From contig JXTB01000050.1 in assembly GCA_002914805.1 (NCBI GenBank), forward strand, positions 1,168,629 to 1,232,628: a stretch of 64,000 nucleotides of DNA. The letters run 5' to 3'. Positions 26,461 through 37,589 of the stretch are shown here, one piece after another. The notes below the pieces were generated by a model. The model was not told the DNA's origin, did no database searches, and was given only the letters and a program-made list of their open reading frames with translations. Position 1 is the first letter of the stretch, and every line of letters starts with the position of its first letter. The translations under genes were made by a program, and so were the position numbers. Origin of the DNA: Parasponia andersonii. Taxonomy: Eukaryota; Streptophyta; Magnoliopsida; Rosales; Cannabaceae.

Positions 26461-27220
26461 ATACTTGTATTTTATATGCTTGGATTATTTCTTGTGTTAT
26501 GTACTCCTTTATTGGAGATACTTGTTCATGGTATTTCAACTCTTATTCTTGATTAGAAACATTTTATTTACTTGGTTGTTTCTCACTTTTTATGAATAAT
26601 GGTAAATGACTATTGCTATTGTGTTCTTACTGGTGGTTTCTAACATTTGAACTTGTCTATCTTGTGTTGTATAGCACAAGGGTATTGATTTCTATTTACG
26701 ATCCTACTAGTGATTGTTTAGGACTAAGTTTTAGATACAAACAAATGGGATTGTCCTGGTGTGATAGTGATCTGGTATGATCAGGGGGATGGTATCGTAT
26801 GTATTCGACATTTGGTCTGCTAATCTACTTTGATGCCTAATAATCGGTACTCAAGTTATAAGAATCTTGTATTATTGACTCTTTATTGTTGTTACCACTC
26901 TTATTTTGTGTATTGACTTAAGGATATTGATCTCATTTCCTTGTGTCGATGTCTCTGTATCTATTGATAGGACATCTTATGATTCCAAATAACTTTGCAT
27001 ACCTCATGCGTTGTGTGGCATCAAGTTTGTTGTTAGGATTCTAACACCTAATGGAGGGTGTATGTTTCACGCTCCTTGTATGATTAGTGCTTGATTCGAT
27101 TCTTCTACATCTTATTTTTGATGATTCACTATTCTTATAACCGTTATTCCTTATTATATCTCCCATACTCCGTGTATTGTATTCGAATTTCGGGACACAA
27201 TTTTTTTAAGGAAGGGAGGA
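23932..27220 (+). pseudogene. Interior of element B, decayed
   Basis: It begins with the tRNA-Met primer binding site (23,932-23,947) and ends with a polypurine tract (27,208-27,220). No stretch could be assigned to gag, protease, RT, RNase H or integrase with confidence; short pieces near 24,170 resemble the leader/gag start of Tekay elements. At 3.3 kb it is much shorter than an autonomous interior, so it is either a non-autonomous derivative or heavily deleted. Confidence 0.55.
26404..26458 (+). repeat. (TA)n microsatellite
   Basis: About 27 TA units inside element B. It accounts for the run of alternating Tyr-Ile residues in the reading frame at 26,405-26,599, which is therefore not a gene. 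Confidence 0.95.
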
Positions 27221-30002
27221 TAAAAAAACCTGATTTGTTTTAGGGTAATAGAGTAATTTTTCAGCAAAAAGGCAATTTGGTAAATAACAATTTTTGGAAT
27301 ATTAAAAAAAAATATCTGGATTGTTTTATTGGGGACTACAGTATCCCGTTATTGTATAAAAGCCCCCAAATTTCTTCTCTTCTTCCCGATTCCCGAGGGT
27401 CCTTAACTCTCATTCTCACCCTCTCATAGCTTCTCCCCTTGAAACCCATCGTCGGCATCAAATCGGGACCCGAGCTCCGAGTAGTAGGCTCTTGACGTCT
27501 GGACGACGCCACGCCGTCTGCCTCTGGTGATCGTCGCTCAACATCGACACGAGAGAAAGCTTGCAAAATCGTGTCCTTGCGCGGACAATATCAACGTCCC
27601 TGCCACCATACACCACCGTGCACTACCACAAACTGTCCAGATTTTCTCCTAGCCTTGGACCCGAGAGATGTCAGCCGTGGATTGCCGGAAAATCGGCTTC
27701 GGTGAGTGTTTAACCATTGTTGACTGTTTATGTAACTAAAAATATGATATTTTTATAATTATTTTCTTAAAGTTCACGTATTGATTAGAAAACTTTGTGA
27801 GATGATTTTTATGATTTAAGATAAAAGATAGTTGAGTATGTTGCGTGAATCATATCTTTGGTTTGTGAGAAAAATTTGGATTTAAAAGTTGGTATTTTCA
27901 CAGTTATTTAAAAAAAAATGGTATTTTCGCAAACATATAAGATTTAGGCTGAAATTTGTTAAACTTTGATAATGGGCCTTGGGTTGTGAATAGGAAGGTA
28001 CTTTCTAAATGTTCCTTAAAAAATGGTATATTTATAAATAACAAGAAAAATTGGTATTGTCCTAATTACGTTAAAAAGTGGTATTTACATAATTATTATA
28101 GTTAGTTAATTATTTTAACCGAGGAAAATATATAAGATCAAAGAGGGTTAGAAATCATGAATAATTACAGTGGGTAAAAGTAAAAATAGTATCCAAAAAA
28201 AGGTAATTTTAAAATAAAAAGATAGTATTTTTCTAAATATTTTCAAAAGTGGTATTTATGTAATTTTTGAATTTTGAAGCCCAATTAATGCTCCGGACCT
28301 CAAAACTGAGTTTTGACTTCAAATTTGGACTCAGTGAAGTCGATACATGAATTTTGATATAAAATACCACTATGTTTCGTTATGGAATAAAAATTGGAAT
28401 GTCATGGCACAAATTGCATCATTTTGCGTGTCATGTGCCGGTCCCATATTAGGACCCGTTTTTGACAAGGTATATGTCCAACCTAGCATTTTCGGGTGCT
28501 CTAAATTCAGTGGTGATCTCTGTTTCTCCATTTGAGGCTCTGGTAGAAAAGTCGCTTTCTCAAGTGGACTTACCAAGATCTCGAAACGATTACTTGAACA
28601 CCCAAATGATTAACGAGAGTTTCTTTGAGCGTGTTTAACTTGGTATGGCGACCACATTGAGATAGGGGTTCAATTACCTAGTTTTATACATTATTTAATT
28701 TAAAATTGGCATTATGATTATTTTGTGAAAAATCATAAATTAAAAAAATATATATTTTAATGAACAGTTGGAAAATCTTGGATTATTCTGGAATTAGACT
28801 GTGTGACTTCTATATATATTTATAAAATCGTAATCTTGGGGTGATTGAGCGAATTTCGTACCCAAGGTATAGTAAATTCCAGAATAATAAGAAGTGAAGT
28901 TTTAAAGTATTATTTGATTATGTTCTGCATGGTTATTACATATATTTTGTTATATTTATATATACCATAGGCTATATATACCATAGGATCACACATGAGA
29001 TACATCTTAAGCATTGCGATGTTGTTGTAGGCGGACTAGTACACCTGCCTTCAGTGAGAGCCCGTAAACCCGCGCGGGACCTTTCTGATTACTCCCATTC
29101 GGTAAGTGTAGGCATTCAATTGTCCCTCCAGTTTGGTTGGTTTAGATATATGGGTGTCCTTCTGGTTTTATGTGATAGATATCAGGCAAAGAGTACTTAG
29201 TATACATAGTACGAGTTGCTCTAATTCATGACGAGAGGGTATGAGCTCATGGGATTGGTTGATTTATGATATGTACAATCTTACGATTTCTGACTTTGGT
29301 TTTAAATATATGATTATTCTGGATACTAATTGTTTTATAAACTTGGTTTATAAATAGATTTTAGAAAAGTTTTTAACCATGCAAGTTTAAAAAGATTACA
29401 TCCACTCAAAAAGGTAATTGAGTTTCTACTAAGCATTTTCGTGCTCACCCCCTACTTTCTCCCATTTCAGGTGTTGACCTATTTTGTGGGAATTATTCTG
29501 GTGGCTTGGCAAACATGTTTGACATATGCTTGCAGTTCCAATCCTCTTCATTGGTTAGTTTGTACTCTGTGTCAATTTTCCTTTTCTAAGTCAGATTTAT
29601 TTAGCTAATAGTAATATATTTACTGAGTAGATGTATGAGGATGATTTTTATTAGTAAATCGAGTACTTAGAAAATAAAATTATATTAGGTAAATTATTTG
29701 AACTTTAGGCTTAGGGTATTAAATTGAACTATTTCATTAAACTTCATGAAATAATAAAAAAAAATTAACTAGTTAATTAGGATTTTCGCTAAACTTAAAA
29801 TTAAGAATTTCTTAGAAATTTAAAACTAGTAGATAATAACATGATTGTCAAATTTGTCTAATCTTTTAATTTACTTACTTTTAGGGACTAAAACTTAAAT
29901 TTCAAGTACTTAATTTTTTTTTGAAATTTAAGAAACAATTATTTATCATTATTTTCACTTAAAATTACTAAAAGTCACAGTCTTGGATTTTCGGTAGTGA
30001 TA
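27221..30002 (+). repeat. 3' LTR of element B, fuller copy
   Basis: It follows the polypurine tract and ends GGTAGTGATA, matching the 5' LTR end. It keeps the two segments missing from the 5' copy and includes 'GTGCTCACCCCCTACTTTC' at 29,442, a block shared with the solo LTR at 45.4-47.6 kb. The start is set by alignment because the first bases are altered. Confidence 0.8.
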
Positions 30003-30364
30003 GAAAGGTTTTTATTAAGGTTGTAATATTGGCTTAGGTGACAGTACGATGATTTAGATAAAGTAAGCTCAAATCACCCTTAAGTACATTAACGCTAGGA
30101 CTAATATAGAGCTACACTTTCACATATCAAGTAACACACTAATAAAATTAAAATATCCCATTTTTTACATCAACACTTAGCCAAACACTTATTCCTTTAT
30201 TTTTCCTCTTTTTCTTTTTTCTTTTTTAAGTTGCTCACTCCTAAACTTACTTCTTTCTTCCATGAATAAGTGTGTAACTTTCTTTTTTCAATTTCACTCC
30301 ACCCATAACATAACATAGCTCAAAACACTTCAATAAAAACAATCAATATACTCAAGGGATAAAG

Positions 30365-33357
30365 TGTGATACCTAAGATTCTACATGCAGAATGAACCAA
30401 TAATAAACATGTTCATATTGTATCATAGATATATCAAGTAACTAATATCAACTTTATATTAAATTCCTCATTCATTATTGTTAAATGTTTTTGATACGTA
30501 TTATTATACTAACATTTGTCGAAGTGTTCCCATACTATGTAAAGATTCAATACCCTCAAAGAGAGAGCTTATTATGTGAAAGGAACAAAGAATATATTCA
30601 TTAATACAATACAATGTGCATACACATGATAATCATGTTTGTTGATAATTTAGTCAAATGGTAGTTTCGCTAAAATGCATATTTTTACACTTTTCGGAGC
30701 CAAATTCACAGTGCGTTTAATATTTCAAATAGCTTCTATTTAATGTATGGAACTCATTTCTAGCATTTTCCAAAATGTTGGTTCCAAGTAAACCTGAAGT
30801 GGCATTCATTGTACTGAATTGTATTTTATTGCGCTATGCTAGCTTAGATTCAACTTAATCGTGTAATGTTATTTTTGTGTATTCTATTAATTAGGCACTG
30901 ATTCTATGTTTTCATTATTAATTTGAGTCTAATTAACTTATTTTTATGTTTAATAACTAGTTATGGCAATATTTCCACTTGATTACAATAAAATTAGCCA
31001 TATGGGATCATAAGTTAAAGTATGACTAGATTTCATCTTCTAAGCTAGGTTTTCCTATTTTGATCTACACTTGAGTATATAGGAATGGCAGCAATATGGT
31101 TAGTAAGCCAAGAGTGATTTAAAGCTCGACACATAGAAAGTTAGAATGTGAAATACCGACAATACCCTTTAGAATTTAAGTTACGCCTTTTCTTAGCCAT
31201 TAAGTATTGATTTTGGTTTAAATTAGGTCATTTCCTCCCTCTTTTTCTCCAACAATGACTTGAACCAATCTAGCCATTATATAGGCTTCTCTCAACTCCC
31301 CTTAGCCATATCTAAGAGTTTTCAAGCGGTAGAACTCAAATTGGAGCTCAAGAAAGCAAGATAGATCCAAATTTGTCAAGGTAATTCTACTAGTTCTCCT
31401 TCCTAGGTTTTATTTTTTTATTTGAATTTTTCACTTGATAACACTTAAATAATGGTTACTCTAGGCCCTATTCAATCCTAAAATCATAATTAAAGCCTTG
31501 GAAATCAATTTGATGAAGGTAGAAGGCAAGAGATTCAACACAAGTTCAAACTAATCAAGGTAAGATTTTTATAGAATTTAGAATTGGTAATTTATCTCTC
31601 TTACTTTAGCTCTTAAATCTAAGCTTTTATTTGATGAATAAAGGTCCTAGGAAACCTTATATATTGTTGGAAATATAGAATTTAAGTGGAGAATTAAAGT
31701 TAGACTTAAAGCCCTAAAGTTTGCTATTTATGGATTTATGTATTTTCATTATTAGAAAATATCCTCTATACTTGTCATCTGATTTTATAAAATTGAAATG
31801 TATATTTGGTTGATCTCATTATGTAAATATATTTTTTTGGTTGCTGTTTATGATAATAGAAAAGTATAAATGTGATTTTAAATTTTGTCTAAACTGAAAG
31901 AAATTCAACTGCACTTAGGTCGTTCTAAATGATCCTCTTTGATGTATATATGTGGAAATTGATTTGTCAATTTTTATTGTAAGTCTAAACCATGATTTAA
32001 AAGATGTAGAAATATCTTAAAAATAGGGAAGATACTGTCCAAATATTTTTTCAAAATCAAATGGTACTGTTTAGAAGTATATGGGCTAATTTTTATGAAA
32101 TTATACGCCATTTTGGATCATTTTAGTGCTAAGGAACTAGCATTCATGTTTTGATGATTTTAATTAGTTTTTGATGCTAGTCATTGGCTATTACACACAT
32201 TATGTCACTTGTGATTAAGTTTTCTGATTTTGTGAGAGTTGTGATTTCAGTTTTATGGTCATTTTCTTTAAGCATTTTATATTGTAATGATCATTCTAGT
32301 AATAAAAATTGTTATCAAGTCTTCCACACACCTTGTTACAGAGGACACTGACCATTTTTACTATCTTTTCTATCCGACATAAGGTAAATAAAGATTTCTT
32401 TTAATTGCTTCACAAGAATACAAATAAATACCAAATGTGTTTTTACGTGATTGTGCGTATTATATTAATTATATATTATTCCTATAGTTGTTGTAAGTTC
32501 ATGATAGACATAAGTATGACATGATCATTTAAGTATAATTTTTCAAGAAGTGAAGTTTTCCATGCATTGAATGTAAATTAGTACTATTGTACTGATTTTA
32601 CGAGATATTTTTGTTAAGTATATTATTTTGTCTATCTGCATTGGGTAGGTATAGTTTGCACAAGCATCCATCTCGAATAGGTGGGCATAGTTTACAGACT
32701 GCCGGGATTAAACATTATACTATAAGTTATGTGAGATGCATTACCTAGTCGGTCTACGTTATATAAGTATGGTTTACATTAGCTATGTGTTTCCTTCCCG
32801 CATAGGTAGACAAGGCCTACCAATTGCTGCAGCTTTGTACTATACTCGAGGGCCCTATAAAGAAACATTTTTTAAAAAAAGTGTATCAAAATGAAAAGTT
32901 ATGAAAGAAAAAGTACAATGAGGAATTTTAATAAAGTTTATGCATGAAATACATTCACAAGCATGCATGATCTTTACTTACTAAGTATTAGTGTATTTAG
33001 TTCCTATGATGTAGGTGAGAAGTTATATGATGTATAGAGTTACTAATTAGCTAGCACGCTTTCTTATTGCTATGATCATATATGTGAAGACAAACTTCAC
33101 TTGTGAGCGATGTTTTTATATTTTAATATGCTGTAAATATTACTACTAATAATAAGATAAATTGATAAGGACCCTTTGGTTGTAAATTTTATAAATATAC
33201 TTTCAAAAAGTAATACTATGTAGGTTCTTTTGTTTTAGAGTTTGAAAAATTTAAATTGACCTAGTTTTTTGAACAAAATTGAAGTTATGGTTTATAAAAG
33301 AATAATATTTCTTAGTTTGACCTATATAGTCATATAGATAAGCTAGTAGGTATTACA
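30365..33357 (+). repeat. 5' LTR of element C
   Basis: About 2,993 bp, from TGTGATACC to GTATTACA. It aligns throughout with 37,590-40,539 with frequent substitutions and a few indels, so the insertion is not recent. A related LTR lies in reverse at 3,538-5,704. Confidence 0.85.
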
Positions 33358-33639
33358 ATTATGGTATCAGAATGGGGTTGTATGTTCATGTGATAGAAAG
33401 CTCGGTCACCTATTAAGTCTAATTATTTAGACGTGTACTTCTTTTTTGTTATATAAGTTTGATTCATATATTATTATTAGCTATTATATTTGTTTATAAG
33501 TAAAGAGCTACTGTATAGGAAATTATGCATACGGGTAAAAGTAAAACTAGCTATGAAAGGGGTGATCAAGAAAATGACAAAGATACTATAATACATGGAT
33601 TGGCTGAGTTAGTATAGAGACAGACTCAATAAATAGAGA

Positions 33640-34262
33640 GGCTCATTGAACGAGATCAATGGAGAGAGGAACAATTACTAGCACAAATTATAATTAGACA
33701 AGAAAATCATGAACCAACTTCTGAAAGGTTTAGGAAGAATAAACCTCTAGCTTTCAAAAGTGAAACATATCCATTATTAGCTGCAGATTCGTAGTTTGGA
33801 GGGTATCTTTGATTATATAAGAATCTCTGAAGAGGAAAAAGTTTGTTGTGCTACTTATATATTTCAAATGGATACCAGGCATTAGTAAGATTCCATGAAG
33901 TCAGTCACTAATGTTGACTACTTGACTTGGGAGAAATTTAAGGAAATCTTTTATAGGAAATACTTAATGGAAACTCATTGACTTGCAAAGGCAGCCAAGT
34001 TTACTAATTTGAAACAAGATGGCATGTTTGTGTGTGATTACTTAAAAAAATTTGATGAGCTATCCTATTTTGCTTCTCATATAGTGGGTGCCAACGAGTT
34101 GAAAGTAAATCAGTTTTTATAGAGAGGTCAAAAACAGAAATATATAGGGATATTAGGAAAAGGAATGCCTTATATAAAAGTTACAAAGAAAGCCCTTGAA
34201 GCTGAACTAAAGGTTATAAAAGCACTAGAAATTAGAAGAAATATAAATATGGCAAGGTGAAA
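33640..34262 (+). pseudogene. Gag of element C (Retrotrans_gag type), broken
   Basis: Translation in changing frames gives the plant gypsy gag pattern: 'ERFRKNKPLAFKSETYPL', then a Trp-rich region now mutated, 'YLTWEKFKEIFYRKYL', 'TNLKQDGMFVCDYLKKFDELS' and 'KTEIYRDIRKRNALY'. This is the capsid-like Retrotrans_gag domain (Pfam PF03732), which forms the particle. Several stops are present; the typical final zinc knuckle is not seen before the deletion that joins gag to RT near 34,380. Confidence 0.8.
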
Positions 34263-34384
34263 AATAAGTTTGAGAAAAGATACACAACCAAGGTCTAATA
34301 GAGGCAAAAGGAAATTCCCATAGGGTTAAGGATAAAGACAAGATCCTTCAAAATGTCCAACAATAGGTCAACAAATGTAATCTA

Positions 34385-35097
34385 ATTCGAACATGATGAA
34401 TAGAGTATTCAAGGATTTCTTAGACAGTTTTATTATAGTGTTCATCAATGATATTTTGATATACTCGCGCTCAAAGGAGGAGTACATAGAGCATTAGAGA
34501 ACAGTTGTGAGGATTCTAAAAGAAAAGTAGTTGTATTCAAAGTTAAAGAAGTGTGAGTTCTAGTTAGAGAAAACTATCTTTCTTGATTATGTAGTGTCTA
34601 GATATAGTATCTCTATGGACCCAACAAAGATTAAAGCTATAAGTAATTGGTCAAGACCTACAAATGTTTCAAAGATTTATAGTTTCTTGGGATTTACTAA
34701 TTACTATAGAAGGTTCATAGAAGAATTTTCTAAATTGGCTTCTCCATTGACTCAATTGATTAGAAAAAATGTGAAATTTCATCAGAATACTGATTGTGAA
34801 AAGAGTATTCAATAGTTAAAGTATCATTTGGTCACAGTTTTTATACTTTCTATACCCATTGGATCAGGATGATTTGTTGTTTATAGTGATACCTCAAAGA
34901 ATAGTCTAGACTATGTTTTGATGCAAACTGATAAATTAATCGCCTATACTTCTAAGCGACTAAAATAATATGAAAAGAAATATCCTACTTATAATTTGGA
35001 GCTAGCAGTAGTAATTTTTGCAATGAAGATTTCGAAACATTATCATTATGGAGAAAAATGTCAAATTTACACATACCATAAACATCTTAAGTATTTC
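34385..35097 (+). pseudogene. RT C-terminal half and RNase H of element C
   Basis: The segment opens within RT just before the catalytic box, which reads FINDILIYS where family members have Y/F-x-D-D; the first Asp is now Asn, so the active site is lost. Then come a conserved 'FLGFTNYYRRFI' block (34,686-34,720), 'SKLASPLTQL', and a gypsy RNase H pattern, 'YSDTSKN' (34,885) and 'YTSKRLK.YEKKYPTYNLELAVV'. Stops interrupt it at several places. The frame is cut at 35,097 by the solo-LTR-like insertion and resumes at about 35,910. Confidence 0.85.
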
Positions 35098-35904
35098 TGA
35101 TACGAACTCCGCCAACTTATGACAAAACCCGATACAAGGATGATGCTTAGGATCGTTCTACAATCAGATTTGGATGGAAAACCTCGACCTAACACCTATA
35201 AAGAGATATGAATCTTGGTATAAAGGAAGACGCCACAATCAAGGATAAAAACTCGATTGATAAGTCAAGGGATGAACGCCACAGAGAAATCTGATAAGTT
35301 CGAATAAGTTCTCAAAGAACCAAAGAGAAATTGCTCTTTATTTTTAATGAATTGTAATCTACCTTATTGAATGAAAAGTGTACAATATATAGGCCAAGGG
35401 CCATGAAATTTTAAGTCTAAAAAAACACCCTAAAAATGCCGAAGGCAACTTACCCAAAATCAGAAAAGGAAAGTAGAAAAATAACCCTAATAGCTTACCT
35501 AAATTTGTCACTAATTACATGGTAGGCAATCTGATTTTAATCCCTTAATTTTTAGCCTATTACACACCACTAAAGAAAAAGGAAACAAGCAAATAAATCG
35601 TTTTGGGAAACTGATAACTAAAATAGGAAAGTAAGCTATGACTTGGCGTTCAAATCTTTACATATCAGATTTCCCTTTCATATGCACCTATGGACTTTCT
35701 TGAACTTGAATCAAGCTTGTTAAGGCCTTAGAAATTCGTTCATCTCCATCAATGGGCCTCCATGTTCATGCCTGAACCCAAATCCCTTGAATCAGTCCAC
35801 TTAACGCATTTTAGAATTTTTTTGCACGTGCACTTGTAACTGGACCAATGGAAACTTAGATAAGATCCGTATTCCATACTCTCGTGCTTGCCATCTCCTC
35901 ATCA
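35098..35904. mobile_element. Solo-LTR-like insertion inside element C
   Basis: An 807-bp unit from TGATACGAAC to CTCATCA splits the RNase H region of element C. ATTTC (35,093-35,097) and ATTTT (35,905-35,909) flank it, a 5-bp target duplication with one change. Removing the insert and one copy restores alignment of the RNase H frame to the family pattern. The interior has no coding sequence. The ends (TGAT...ATCA) are symmetrical, so orientation is uncertain. Confidence 0.75.
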
Positions 35905-35909
35905 ATTTT

Positions 35910-37585
35910 TTTACCTAAAAAGAATTGAATATTAGACAGAGAAGATAGATTGAACAGGTCAAAAATTATGACTGTAAGATTAATTATCATCTAGGAAAAG
36001 TTAATGTAATTGCAGGTGCTCTAAGTAGAAAGTCATTAGTTGTTATGCCAATTAAGTATGTTGATCAAAAATATCTTTTAATGGATTTGCATCGATTAAA
36101 ATTAGAGATCGTACCTACAAGTTTAATGGAGAAATTAGCAGCTCTTACCTTGCAACTTACAATTTTAGAGAGAATTAAGTAAGGCTAGAATATGGATCAT
36201 TATCTAATAAGTTTAAAGACTAAGATAGAGTCTAGAAAGAAGTGATCTTCCAGGTTTCTAGTGATAGTATAATCAGAAATAGAAATAGCCAGATAGAATA
36301 ATTAGAAAAAAGATATTGATAGAAGCTCACACTACTCTTTACTTTGTCCATCCAGATACTACAAAGATATATAGGGATTTGAAAATACATTACTGGTAGC
36401 CAAGTATAAAGAATGATGTGATTGAGTTTGTAGAGTAATGTTTCATATGTCAGCAAGTTAAAGCTGAACATCAAAGACTTGCTGGTACATTGAAGCTTAT
36501 ACATGTGCCACAATGGAAATGAGAAGAGATTGTTATGGATTTGGTGATTAAACTTCCTAAGACAAATAAAGGTCATGATACTATTTAGATAATCATGGAT
36601 AGATATACTAAGTTAGCCCATTTCTTACCGATTAAAGTAACTTATAACTTGGATCAGTTGGCTAAGTTGTACTTGAAATCATTAGACTACATAGTATTCC
36701 AAAAGTTATCATTTCTGATCAAGATTCTAGATTCACTTCAAAATTCTAAAAGAGAGTTCGGGAGGCTATAGTTACAAAATTAGCATTTAGTACAACTTTT
36801 CATCCTCAAACAAATGGATAATTGGAGAAAACTATACAGACATTTGAGGATATGCTTAGAGCTTGTGTATTAGATTTTCATGGATCTTGGAGCAAGTACT
36901 TGCCACTGATATAATTTGCTTATAATAATAGTTATCAAGCTTCAATTAAAATGTTTCCATATGAAGCATTGTGTAGAAGAAAATATAGATCTCTAATTTA
37001 CTGGAATGAGATGGAAGAAAGGAAATTTCTTAGTCCAGAATTGGTAAGAGAAGCAACTGAAGTAATAGAAAAGGTTCGTAAAAAGTATTAGCTATTCAAA
37101 ATAAACAGAATTATTATGTTGATCCTAGAATGAGAGAAGTCGCATTTAATGTTAGGGATAAATTGTTTTTGAGGGTTGCTCCCATAAAAAGAATCATGGG
37201 GTTTGGAAAGAAAGAAAAGCTTAGTCTTGAACGTATACAATGTTTTTTTATATCTCTATGTTAGGAAGATATATTTTAGTCTTGAACGTATACAGTGTTT
37301 TTTTATATCTCTATGTTAGGAAGATATATTCTAGACCCTTCACATATTTTGAATTTTGAGTCGCTAGAGCTAAACTAAGATGTAAGTTATGAAGAACAAC
37401 CAGTGGAGATTTCGGATAGAAAAGAAAGGGAGTTTAGAAACAAGAAGATCCCTTTGGTCAAAGTATTATAGAAGAACCACAAAGTAGAGGAAGCCATACG
37501 AAAAGAGAATAAGAGATGAAAACTAAGTATCCTCTCTTATTTAGGTAAGCAAATTTCAAGGCTGAAATTTAATAAAGAGAAAAGG
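35910..37585 (+). pseudogene. RNase H end, integrase and chromodomain-like region of element C
   Basis: It continues the RNase H end (GKVNVIAGALSRKS, about 35,997-36,038), then the integrase zinc-binding region (HTTLYFVHPDTTKIYRDL, later CFICQQVKAEHQ) and the catalytic core: VMDLVIKLPKT and the I-x-D-R-Y-T-K-L-AHFLPI block (36,594-36,640), then HPQTNGQ-like remnants near 36,810. The C-terminal part at about 37,380-37,530 (EEQPVEISDRKER, KNKKIPLVKVL) is the linker leading into a degraded chromodomain. Integrase inserts the DNA copy; the chromodomain of related elements steers it to heterochromatin. Numerous stops and frameshifts disable it. Confidence 0.85.
37222..37331 (+). repeat. 55-bp tandem duplication in the pol end of element C
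   Basis: Two nearly identical copies begin 'TAGTCTTGAACGTATACA' at 37,222 and 37,277. Only about two bases differ, so the duplication is much younger than the element. It adds a frame-breaking 55 bp. Confidence 0.9.
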
Positions 37586-37589
37586 ATTA

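Larger units (their letters stand above)
22058..30002 (+). mobile_element. Element B: Tekay/Del-like gypsy element without coding capacity
   Basis: The 5' LTR is 22,058-23,931 and the 3' LTR about 27,221-30,002. The 5' LTR is followed directly by TTTTGGTATCAGAGC, a perfect match to the initiator tRNA-Met primer binding site core. The 3' LTR is preceded by AAGGAAGGGAGGA, a polypurine tract, with 'GAATTTCGGGACACAA' just before it, as in Tekay/Del chromoviruses. The interior (3.3 kb) has no long frame. Flanks AAATG and GAAAG do not form a clear target duplication. The same LTR family occurs as the solo LTR at 45,376-47,585. Confidence 0.8.

Noticed and set aside
26405..26599. 64-codon frame with a hydrophobic N-terminus
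   Set aside because: Its first third is a translated (TA)n microsatellite, and it lies in the non-coding interior of element B.
36232..36576. 114-codon minus-strand frame
   Set aside because: It is antisense to the integrase region of element C, which is clearly coded on the plus strand.
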